DNA of 64,000 bases from Anthopleura xanthogrammica (taxonomy: Eukaryota; Cnidaria; Anthozoa; Actiniaria; Actiniidae). The notes under the pieces were generated by a model. That model was not told the origin of the DNA, did no database searches, and was given only the letters and a program-made list of their open reading frames with translations. The stretch lies in contig OZ025222.1 of assembly GCA_964019055.1 (NCBI GenBank), positions 2,929,746 through 2,993,745 of the forward strand, read 5' to 3'. This document shows, in pieces, positions 1-11,600 of this stretch (the stretch's first letter is position 1; every line of letters starts with the position of its first letter). Position numbers and translations under genes: made by a program.

Positions 1-8
1 TAGCTTCG

Positions 9-110
9 AAAAGGGTGGTGTAGCAGTACTGCACTCGCCTCTCACCTCTGGGGTCCTGGGTTCGATTCCTGGACTTGGCATCACGTGTCACATGCTCTGA
101 CTTAGGCAAA
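9..110 (+). repeat. tRNA-derived SINE head, truncated
   Basis: It has an A-box-like GTGGTGTAGCAG and a B box GGTTCGATTCC followed by a TGGACTTGGCATCAC segment. The same B box and following segment recur at about 1540-1560. No acceptor-stem pairing or anticodon loop of a real tRNA is evident. Confidence 0.75.
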
Positions 111-140
111 CACTGTCCTCTCTGCTCAGTACTCCACATA

Positions 141-280
141 GAACACTTGCACGTGACGTCAAAGCAGCACAATTTGGAGGGCAAAACAAAATATATTCAA
201 TCTCCTGAGAATTGGAAACCTATTGTTTTGTCCTCCAAATCGAGCTGCATTCCGACGTGCTGCAAGGGATCTATACACAT
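141..280. mobile_element. Palindromic MITE, family P1 copy 1
   Basis: Inverted copies of CAATTTGGAGGGCAAAACAA and its complement flank a centre TCTCCTGAGAATTGG. The outer arms carry TTGCACGTGACGTC and GACGTGCTGCAAGG. Other copies lie at 27978, 38973 and 56828. Confidence 0.85.
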
Positions 281-520
281 TTCTTTTAAAAACTCGCCAT
301 AAAATTCCACATTAGACCGGAAGTGACGTCATTTGTAGGACCTTATTCAGGCGCATTCATTATGTTATATAATGTACATAATATAGAGTCCATTACAAGT
401 CGTTATACAACACACTTACAGGTGTTGTACGTTCGGTATCCTGGTCACGTGTTTCGGTAGAATGTCACGTATCTTGTTTGCGGACAAGAACCTGATGTAA
501 AGTAGATATCACCAGTAAGC

Positions 521-985
521 AACCAATAGCAAGCGCTGTTATATACCTTAACCAATGACCAACCAATAGCAAGCGCTGTTATATACCTTAACCAATGACC
601 AACCAATAGCAAGCGCTGTTATATACCTTAACCAATGACCAACCAATAGCAAGCGCTGTTGTTTGCTATGACCACAAAGCAACCAATAGCAAGCGCCTTT
701 ATAGAACATTACCACAAAGCAACCAATAGCAAGCGCGGTTATATACTATGACCAATAAGCAACCAATAGCAAGCACCGTTATATACTATGACCAATAAGC
801 AACCAATAGCAAGCACCGTTATATACTATGACCAATAAGCAACCAATAGCAAGCGTCGTTATATACTATGACCAATAAGCAACCAATAGCAAGCGTCGTT
901 ATATACTATGACCAATAAGCAACCAATAGCAAGCGTCGTTATATACTATAACCAATAAGCAACCAATAGCAAGCGTCGTTACATA
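521..985. repeat. Tandem array of 40-bp units, each with a CCAAT box (about 12 units)
   Basis: AACCAATAGCAAGCG recurs at 521, 561, 601 and then every 40 bp to 961. The rest of the unit alternates between two variants (ATATACCTTAACCAATGACC and ATATACTATGACCAATAAGC). Every unit holds a CCAAT-type motif, many hold two. It lies on the left flank in the continuation of the LRR gene. Confidence 0.95.
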
Positions 986-1215
986 TACGTAGCATAATAC
1001 ATGTTTCATAGTCCCATTAATTAACGTTTATGGACTGTGGTGGACTGTTTATGAACGTGGTTTATCATCATAGTCAGACGTCATGAATGACGTGTTATTG
1101 TATGTAGAAATACATCAATAATCAATTTTATGACGGCAATCATTTGCGCATGAGCAGAACGTGCGGATGCAAAAGTTATCTATATTGGATATACGGATAA
1201 ACAAAAAAGATAGTT

Positions 1216-1365
1216 ATTATGATGACGATGATGAGGATTAAGATGTTGATAATGGTGATGATGATGGCTAGCTCGCTGATGATGATGATGACGATGGTGA
1301 GGATTAAGATGTTGGTGACTATGATGATGATGATAAAGATGTTGTTGATAATGATGATAATAATG
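1216..1365. repeat. GAT-rich imperfect microsatellite
   Basis: Interrupted GATGATGAT and GATGATGACGATG runs. Part of an LRR-gene intron or flank. Confidence 0.9.
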
Positions 1366-1389
1366 GGAAAAAGTGTAAAGAAAACTTAC

Positions 1390-4300
1390 AGGTAAATCAA
1401 CGATGGAACGGATTCCCTGAATGACGGCAACTCCTCCAACAAGTTGTCTTTGAGATATCTAAGAAAAAAACACAGTAAAAATACAATCAGATGGGAATCA
1501 AGGGTGGCACACTCGCCTCCCACCTCTGGGGTCTTGGGTTCGATTCCTGGACTCAACATCACATGTTAGTTGAGTTTGTTACGTACCTCTTTTGATTCGA
1601 GGGTTTTTCTCCGGGTTCTCCAGATCATCTCCCCAAAAAATTCCAATTCAATCTGTGAGTTAGCCATGCCCTGACTTAGATCAGCCCAGACGTTGTTTCA
1701 GGGTTTGATCTGTGAATTAGCCGTGCCCTGACTTAGATCAGCCCAGAGGTTGTTTCAGGGTTCAATCTGTGAGTTAGCGATGCCCTGACTTAGATCAGCC
1801 CAGAGGTTGTTTCAGGGTTCAATCTGTGAGTTAGCGATGCCCTGACTTAGATCAGCCCAGAGGTTGTTTCAGGGTTTGATCTGTGAGTTAGCCATGCCCT
1901 GACTTAGATCAGCCCAGAGGTTGTTTCAGGGCTGGGTAAAATCAAGGCAATCCTACTTACAGTCTTTCTAGTCGTCTGAGGTTGTCAAACACTCCTTCTG
2001 GTAATGTCCTGATGCTGTTATTTTGTAAAAGTCTATAAGAAAAACAAAAAATTTAAGTAAGTTTAAACACGACTTGGCGCTGACAGTACGCCACCCCTCT
2101 CCTCTCTAGGATATATTGTTTCGAGGAGCGGGCTGAGCTGCGCATGCGCAACGAAAACTACTCCCTTCGCGCGCCACCAACATGAAGAAGCGCACGACTT
2201 CAAGTCAAAAGTTTCCAATAACTACAGATCTCAAAAATAAGCATCTTAAATCAAAATGAATTCCAAAAAAGCCATCCAAAATATGACGAGTATTCTACAG
2301 AACTTTCTAGAACAAAATAAATATTTTTCTCTATTGATACTAGTTTTAAAAATCCATTCTTTTATCTTAATCCGATACATGCTGAGCCCAAGCATTCGAA
2401 TTGAAGATACTTTATCTAAATATGTTTGAAGGCCAAAATTTTTTGCGTACTTTTGTGTGCTATTTCGAAAAAGGCGTCAAGAGAAAGAATCAAAAGTTCT
2501 AAAGGAGTTTTACTGTTATTAACAAGGAGAAGAGATTTTTAAACTTTTCAAGATGGCGGCTATGCAATGAAAACCATCAACTTAAAATTACTTTGAACGT
2601 TTGGATAAGCAGAACACACGTCTCCAAATGGAACAAATTATTACATTAAGTGTAGTTCGGGTTGAACTGGATATTAAGATATGGGTTATACGATGTTTAA
2701 TGGTATTTTAGGGACGGAAGTTAAACAATTGTAGAAGCAAGCTCGAAGGAACCGAGTCGCATGTCGTAACTCACGTTTCATTACACCACAATTCTTCCTG
2801 TCACTAACATCAAAATTCTATGTTTAAATATATTCCTACTATAAATATCACCCCACCACAAGGTTAAAAAGTCTTTCAATGCTTTACCGTAGTTGAAATG
2901 ATCGTTTTAAATGAAATGGCATATTGCGGAGTCCTGAAATGGCTAGAATACTTTCTAGAGCTCAAAATAAACCTCAGGTCAAAACTCTCGGTTTTCTTTT
3001 CAAGAACGTTTGATATTTGGAATCTTCCAGCAAAAAAAACCAGTTTTTTTTCAATTTTGTCTTCAATTAGATTCTTTAATCTACGGAATTACAGCTCTTT
3101 TGCTTAAATTTTGCTTTATTTGGTGTTATACGTGTTTGTTTCTTGTTGTTGCCGATAAATCAGCATTCACAAGCTGTATTATTTCACCCGAGGGAAAGCA
3201 ACGACAACCAGGCTTCAATATTTCTGTTTTTTAAAAACCACTTAGTTTACCACTTTGTGAACTCAGCTAATTTTAGTCAACCATATAATTGTATATTTAC
3301 ATTAGAGTTTATTGATAATTGACGTCAGGAAAGGGTAGAGGTTAGAGTATTGGTCACACGACATGAAGAGGACATCTTGTTTGGCTTGCTTCAGCGATAA
3401 TGATAGCTTTGGTATACTTCCTTAGTTCAAAGGCGCTATCCGGGCAGGCGCTGTTGGAACATGTACAGATCTTTTGGTGCCAAAACAAAGATGTATTTAC
3501 AAATTTTTTCGTCTCGTTTGTAATATAGCTCCATCGTGTTGAAATGGATTCAATTTTGTTCAAAAAATAAATAAAAATAAAAACTGCTCTAATTGTTTTG
3601 TTTTTTTGGATGCATATGGATTCCACTCAAATTTTATCGAAAACTGAATAAACCTCTGGGCTATGTCTAAAATGTTATTGTACGTAGGCTGATAAAAGCC
3701 AGGTCAAAGCTAGCTCACAGATCGAATTTAGCTTGTTAAGTTTTGTGCATGGAGGGAGGTTAGGGTTGAAAACAGGAGAACCCGGAGAAAAATCCTAGGA
3801 TCAGAGGACAAACTCAAGAGAAATAATGAAATTTTCGAAAGTCGAAAAAAACCCGAAAGTCATGAATGAAACGGTAGTTTTCAGCAAAACAGCAAACCCG
3901 AAATGAAAATAGTGATGTTCTAGATGTGTCTGGCTATAAATAAATCGTGCGGTTTTCGGATTCTCCTTTAATTGGAAACCAAACAAAAATCCTTGGTAAT
4001 GTGAAAAACACCCGCTGCGAGTTCAACACACGGTGACCCATACTCTTCAAGATGTTCTTTTTCAGCGAAAATAACAACAAAAAAACGCCGAATTTTCACG
4101 CTGTTTAGAGAGATTAAGCATCGTGTCTCAAGAAACACTTGTCTGTCGAACGTTACGTGTAATTTCAGTCGTTGCACGCAATTTAAAATGTCCCTTCTGT
4201 CTTTCCTGTCCTGCCAATATTGAAGGATTATACTCATCTTAGAACAGATTTGCAAATACATCACTTTCCTTGAGGTTTTTTAGTAGAGATAATCATATGT

Positions 4301-7300
4301 ATGAGTCTTAAAATAGCTTAGTAATCGCATATATCAGTTCAAAAACAGACCCCAGGTTACCGTTAAAACAGTGTCTGCTGGAAGATAAAACGAGGCGAAG
4401 CAAAGGCATGCCGATGCCGAAAGAGGCTTTGTGGCGACCTAATAATACCTACACTAAACGCAATGTTAGATAACGCAGGTCTGCAGAACATAAGCCTGGG
4501 TTATGGTTCTCACTAATACGAAAAATATAAAAGCAACGAAAAAGGCATCGTCTGAGGTCCTAATATAGAGCTCTGAGGAACTCCCCTATGTAATCTTTTC
4601 CTTAGTTTTTCCTTAAACAAAAACGTGGAAAGCAACGAGGAAAGGAAGTCAAAGCAGTCCCAATATAGTGCTGCCGGTGAGGAACTCCACTATGTAACTT
4701 TTTCGTCCTTAGTTTTTCCTCGAACAATAAAGTAAAAACAGCATAGATGCGAAAGCAAGGCATCTTCTGAAAATAGCGGTCCTAGTAGTTTTCCTCGTTG
4801 CTTTCCACATTTTTGTTTAAGGAAAAACTAAGGAAAAGATTACATAGGGGAGTTCCTCAGGGCTCTATATATACAGCTGTGAGGGACTCCATTTTGATCG
4901 TTACTATTTAATTCTCTCCTAGTGTTTTTACTTACTGCTGATGATTTTTTTCTGTTGAAAAATCGTGATATTAACAAGAGAAGCAAGATTTTGTCTACAA
5001 ATAGAGGTCCTACGATAGAGCCTTGAGGAACTCCAATCTCACAAAACACTTAATTCATTCCCTTAACCTTGCAGTGCTGCAAAACAATGTTCAGTAAAGT
5101 TTTTATCCATACAATGAAATGCAATACAACAGAAAGTTTTTTTACTAAAAAAAGATCCTAATATAGAGCTGTGGGGAACTTCAATCTGTTTTTCCTAAAA
5201 TATTGATATTTCAATGTTGCTGGCAAAAATGACCATTCGTAGAGCCTTTGGCATACCCATAGTTTCTTTCCGTCTTAGGATGACCTTTCTTTTATTTTCT
5301 TTGGATCCGACGACCTTTCTTTAAAAAGGTACAAATATTGATCGTTGTCATCAACAGCAACATGTACATCAACACTCAATTCATCTAAATATATAGAAAC
5401 CGCGAAGTAATCCGGAAAGAAACAGACTTTGGACTGCAAAAGCCAGATTAAAACTGGTTTTTCTTGGAAGGAATTGAAAAACAGTGACTCAGTTAAATTT
5501 GAGGAGGAAACTATACGTGATGAACCACAGCTTTTGGAGGAGCAGGGCACAGTACAACATGCACAAAAACATTTCGCAAACATAAAGTACGAAAACTTAT
5601 TTTTGCAAAGATGAAGTCGAAAATTTTTTTGGGGGTTGACAGTTTTTTTTTCAAAAAGAATGTTTTACACCTAAAATTTCTAATTTCTATATATCACTAA
5701 TTTCAACTACTTTTCGTCTGGGATCAGTTTTAACAATGTCAACCTGCCAAATCAACACAGAGGAATCATTGTTTACGATAGAATTTAGTTAAAGAATTTT
5801 AGTTCTAAAATTAGAAATTGAGATAAATTTGGCAACATTCCAAGGATGGTAATAAAAGCTCTATATTTTCTGATCCTACTAAGCATTCTCCAGCATCTCA
5901 GCACTTGTATTCCAAGAATGCTAGCGGTGAAATAACAAGCTTAGATTTATTTAGAGCTTTGAGGTATCGGCGCCTCAGGGAGCAAAAGTGCGCCAACACT
6001 ACAGGGGGGATGTTGGCATAGGAAGGGGGACTTTCCGCTGGACTGGGTTTTGACTTCTTGCTTTCAAATTGGGTTAAAACGTGAAAAAGGTCGTTAAAAT
6101 GTTAGTAAATGATCTGGTGTAGTGAAATAAATTCATTAAAAGTGTCTTCAAAGAGGTCACTACTGAAGGTTCAAATATCTTTTGATATTAGGGGCTCTAT
6201 TTCAGTCCTCTCCGAGGAGAAACGCATGTATTTCCTACGCAAGTTTTACTAGATTATGAGGTGAATAAATAAGGCATTCAGAAATGGTTGAACGAGGGGC
6301 CCTATTCCAGTCCTCTTTAAGGAGAAATGCACGAATTTCCTACGCACGTTTTAACTGATTTTAAGGCACATGTAAAGTCATTATTTCTGCCAGAATAGAC
6401 AAATCATTCCGAAATGGTTAAATGAGGGGCCCTATTCCAGTCCTCTTCAAGAAAAATGCACGTATTTCCTTAGCTTGTTTCACCTGATTATAAGGCACAT
6501 GTAAAGTCATTATTCCTGATCGAAGAAATGGAGGATTCAACCAGCAATCGTACAAATAAAAACAGCAGCGACAACGTTGGCCCAAAATTAAAAGAAGAAA
6601 TTTTACGAATGCAAAAAACGTGTTGACTCAAAGTTTAAAGGCTGATTTACACGGTACAACATTTGCTTACGACTGTCGCATGCATGCAATCTGCTTACAC
6701 CACGCTTACAACACGAATTGCTTCGTGTAAATCAACCCTACAACTTGCTCACAACTGCTGTGTACGACAAGAAGAAAGCTGTAGCAAGTTGTAGCAGATT
6801 GCATGCGACAGTTTTAAGCAAAAGTTGTACCTTGTAAATAGGCCTTAACACAGAATCATACAATAAAACTAATAATAGTAACGAAATGAGATAAAAGGTT
6901 AAAAGCACAAGTCAATTTATCTCGTTTTTTATTGATTTTGCATTCCAAGAAGGTCGGTTTTAAGTGCCTGAGCCATGGAACAATCACTCCATCTTAGAGC
7001 TGATAGATTCCTAGATGTTTAGACGAATTATTAAAAAAGTTATATCTCGAATATCAGATTATATCTAAGAGAATATCTGTCAGTAAAATACTTAGAAAAT
7101 CTGGAGAAGATGGTAATGGGAAATGAAAGGAAAGACGGAAATTCATGTCAGATATCTTCAGTAATATCACGACAGCCAAAACCTTCAAAATAAATATCTA
7201 TATTCATGCAAAAAAATTGCCTTGTTCCTGCTCTACAATATACAACACTTTAAAAGTTATCTAGCAAGCGAGGTTAACATGGAAATACAAAAGAAATGGC

Positions 7301-8543
7301 AAAAATTCTATCCTTGTGATTTCATTCGGGTTTTTTCGGGTTTGCTTTGCACTCAGGAGAAAAATAAGCTATAAAAATAATAAATAAATGCATCATGGGA
7401 TAGTTTAGCAGTGGCATCTCTACAGAATAGCTGTTCGTCCACTGAAATTAACTGAGATGACTTATGAGAGAGTTCTATTGCTGTTTTGAAAACCCGCTGA
7501 TATTACTTTTTAGAAAATGTAACGAGTGATGGTTGGTTAGCACGTTTCCTCGGTTCTGTTGTGGCCGGGCGAAAAGAGCAGATCCTATAGCAGTCAAAAG
7601 CGCTGCGTACAAGCTGTTGAAAAGACAGTTAACTAGCTGGCAAACGTACCGCTAAGTTCCAAACATATAGTACAGCTTAGTGGGAGTATAAGGTGATCTA
7701 TTTCTTATACATTCCGAAAACCCCACGTCTACATTCTATAAGATCAAGTAACAATGACTCTTAGATTAGTTACTATAGAAACGATAGCAATCGTCGTAGC
7801 AACGATGGCCGTTACCATGGAAATGATAGCAGTTACCATAGCATTAACTCTGGCTATAAGATAACTTGAACTGTTCATGTTACATAGCAACTATATAGAC
7901 CCCTTGCTGAAATGTTGGCCGAAAATCTAAATTAGTTAAAACTAAAAACCAATACCAGCACTAGAAAAATTACCTTTACTTTAGTAAGGCCCGGTTTAGA
8001 CGTCGAATTTCACATGTACCGAATCTAATTCAAATTAATTCAAACTATAGGTTTTGCTCATTTGCATTAGATTCGGTACATGTGAAATTCGACGTCTAAA
8101 CCGGATGTACCGAATCTAATGCAAATGAGCAAAACCTATAGTTTGAATTAATTTGCATTAGATTCGGCTAACGTGAAATTCGACGTCTAAATCGGGCCTT
8201 ACCCTACGAAGATTCATTATGTCAGGTGTTATATCAGCCGAGAAAACTGTTTTTGAAAATTGATAAATTTACAGACGTTTGTATGACTGGGGTATACTGG
8301 ATACTTTTATTATACATATAATCTTTGTATATTTACTAATTCCTCTAACGATGACTATTTATCGAAAAGCAGGAAACGGAACGACAATATGTAGAGTCAT
8401 TAGAACGATTGGAGAAATGATTGGAGAAATGATTGGACAGATGCTTCCTCCATCACAGGGAATTGCTAAACAATTACGAGGATTATCTTTCAGAGTAATA
8501 GTTTTTTTTTGGGGGGGGGGGGGGGAGGGGGGGGGATGAGACG

Positions 8544-8640
<97 letters not shown>

Positions 8641-11600
8641 CAAACTAAATTCCAAGGAATCCTAGACTATCCATGGCCACGACTAATTCAATCATTCTTC
8701 TACAAAATCGAGAAGGAAGTTAATATCAATGCGAGGTCAAAGTTACACACGCCACGAACATAGTTATGCAAAAAGCGACGAACACGTTCAATGCCAACCA
8801 AACCTTCAACTAGTTAATCTGCTTGAAGCACAGGAAATCGTGTGGTTTGGATCATCCCCTCCAAGTCCTTGAAATTTTATGAGGAATTGACATGAGGATT
8901 TCCTTCTTCGATCATTATATTGAATGAAAAGTAGTAAATTAGATCACCAAAGGTGGCGAGAAAGACATGTATGAAGACAGGAAGACGCGACGACAATTTT
9001 GAAGAACTTTCGAGCAAAAATTAGTAATTCTTATCTAGGAAATACTAAAATTTGCTCCAGAAGCCAAAAATCAAGGAGTGCACGAAAAATGGAGTAATTT
9101 ATATATATATAATTTATTTATACCCTTCATATATTCACTGAGATACCAAGGTCCAAAGAAGTGCTTGATCAGCGAGCAGAATTTAAAAAGATATTGAATA
9201 CACAAGGTCCGCACAAATATCATTTTTTCCACCGATATTTTGAATTTCAGAGCAAATTTTTTTTTGCACTGGCGATAAATAGTCTTAAAAGGAAATAAAT
9301 ATCTTAATAAATTAATAAAATGGAAATAGTTATCGCAATAAATTAATAACTCCAAAGCGGTGTGGAAGGTCGAACATAAATATGGCGGACATTTTGAATT
9401 TGTAAAAAGTGTACTATGAATGAATAAATGACAAAATTTAGGCATGAAAAACGTAAAAAAACTCAAAAACAATGGGTAAAAGCTAGAGTAACGTTTGGGT
9501 TAACAGAAACATTTCAAAAGAAAGGAAAAACTGTTCAAAAGCCGTACTAAATTCACTGATTTGAAATGATATTACCGAGGAAAGATGGGAATACGATATG
9601 AGCAGCAGTGTTGCATGTTGTTTGTATGGTGTAAAAAATTAAAGAAAAATTCAATATTATCAAGTTAAAAACGTCTAGGATCAGATTAAACTGATTAAAG
9701 ATAGCATCTAGCTGAGTAATGATGATTAACTAATAGAAAAACAACAGAAAAATGAAACCATTCTTGATATATTATCCGTAGCGCGAAGACATCACGTCCT
9801 CATGTTGCTCGTACGTCAGCACACCGATAGCGTGACGATGGCGTTGATTACTAGATAATTATTTCTATACTCTCATCACCACAGAAGGGTCAAACCTTGT
9901 CGAACACCTAGGGAAACCGGTGTCCATCAGATAACTGTCCTTGTTTTTTTGTCGAGTTTTACTAAGCCTGTTTATTTTGTTGCTTTTTTAACCTTGTTAA
10001 TGAAGCTTTTTTCTTTTATTATATTTCCTGTTTCCGTGAGTTTTTTTATTTGGTTCGCTTTTATGTTGGTTAGGATGGACTTGGTATCTGATATCAATAG
10101 TAGTATAGCAGTAGTGGCATTATTATTAGTAGCAGTAGCAGTAGCAGTAGCAGTAGCAGTAGCAGTAGCAGTAGCAGTAGCAGTAGCAGTAGCAGTAGCA
10201 GTAGCAGTAGCAGTAGCAGTAGCAGTAGCAGTAGCAGTAGCAGTAGCAGTAGCAGTAGCAGTAGCAGTAGCAGTAGCAGTAGCAGTAGCAGTAGCAGTAG
10301 CAGTAGCAGTAGCAGTAGCAGTAGCAGTAGCAGCAATAATATAATCTAAAAACGAGAACTTATACACATAAACATGTTTATAAAAAGAGAGAAAAACAAG
10401 CTCTCAACAAAGGTCAGTTTTCCAAGTACTCGTACGTGAGAAAAAACTTTCAACGAATATCAATAATATTAATATAGATAATTATCTGCATTGTCTGTCT
10501 AAGAAGTTATCTCAAATCTGGCCTCACAGTTGGATATTGAAACTTCATTACGAACGTGAATAATGAACTGACACCAGGAGATACACCTACTTGAAAAAAG
10601 TTTGTAATATAAAAATGAAAAAATAACTTAAGTAAATTAGTAAAGCTACCAACTACTAATAAAATATCACTGAAGTAAGACTTGAGTGACATAACCAAAT
10701 AATACTAAAAAATACAAGGCAGCTTGAATTCAGTTATGTTTCCGTATAAAGCTCTTGTAATATCACTGGTGATTCCACTGTCACCATGTCTGACATCAGT
10801 GATAATATATTTATTAATTTAAATTCATTTACTAATTTACTCAAGCATGTATATTTTTTTCGTTTTAGTGCGAACACTAAAAACGTGCAAAACTTATAAG
10901 TATTTGATACTAAATAGTACTAATTAAACAATAGAAAACAATGGGATTAGCATAAAATATCACTATTTTGTACTATCTATGTTGCATGTTTTTAGTGTTT
11001 GTATTCTATGACAGCCTTTTTGGAAGTAGGACAATGCTTGAACTGTTTCTAAAAGAGAAATTTTTTGCGTTGAAACTTTGCTTTGCGCGAATTTTTTTGG
11101 AGACGAAGTAAGACGCTTTATTGACTAAACCTGGAAACGTGTTCTACTTGAAAAATGTGTAAAGGCAAATCTAACATACACAACACGTTCTCTATTGTCC
11201 AGCACGACATAAGTTGCATCCTAAATTATTACGTATTCCATCTTCAAAACTGATGCGCATACTTTAATATCCTCTAACAGCGAAAGAGATTGTTAACTTT
11301 TTCATTTTACATGACAGCCACAGGCGAATAGGAATTTTCGTGCCAAAGGTCGGGGAATTATACGGTCATATCTAACCGCTTGCAATTTTCAAAGAGCTTG
11401 GTTTGGAAGTGTCATACTGTTGGGGATTAAATGTAGTCACGTTCCACGAGCTAAAAATACGTTTAATGACTTCCTCTGGTGGAAATACAACGTCTGGCAC
11501 TAAACCGCACCCAGGGTTTTGCAATTAAACACGAAAACTTTGTTCCGGTGGAGTTTTAGTAACGAGCGTCGCTGAATCACGGCGGTTTTGAAGCAGCGAG

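Noticed and set aside
1500..1570. Functional tRNA gene
   Set aside because: Only the B box and part of the A box are kept. It is followed by SINE body and tail.
8279..8539. 86-residue frame with a hydrophobic start
   Set aside because: No family similarity, runs into a G tract, and lies in an intron of the LRR gene.
9949..10367. Long Ala-Val, Ala-Thr and poly-Leu frames on both strands
   Set aside because: They are readings of a pure AGTAGC microsatellite.
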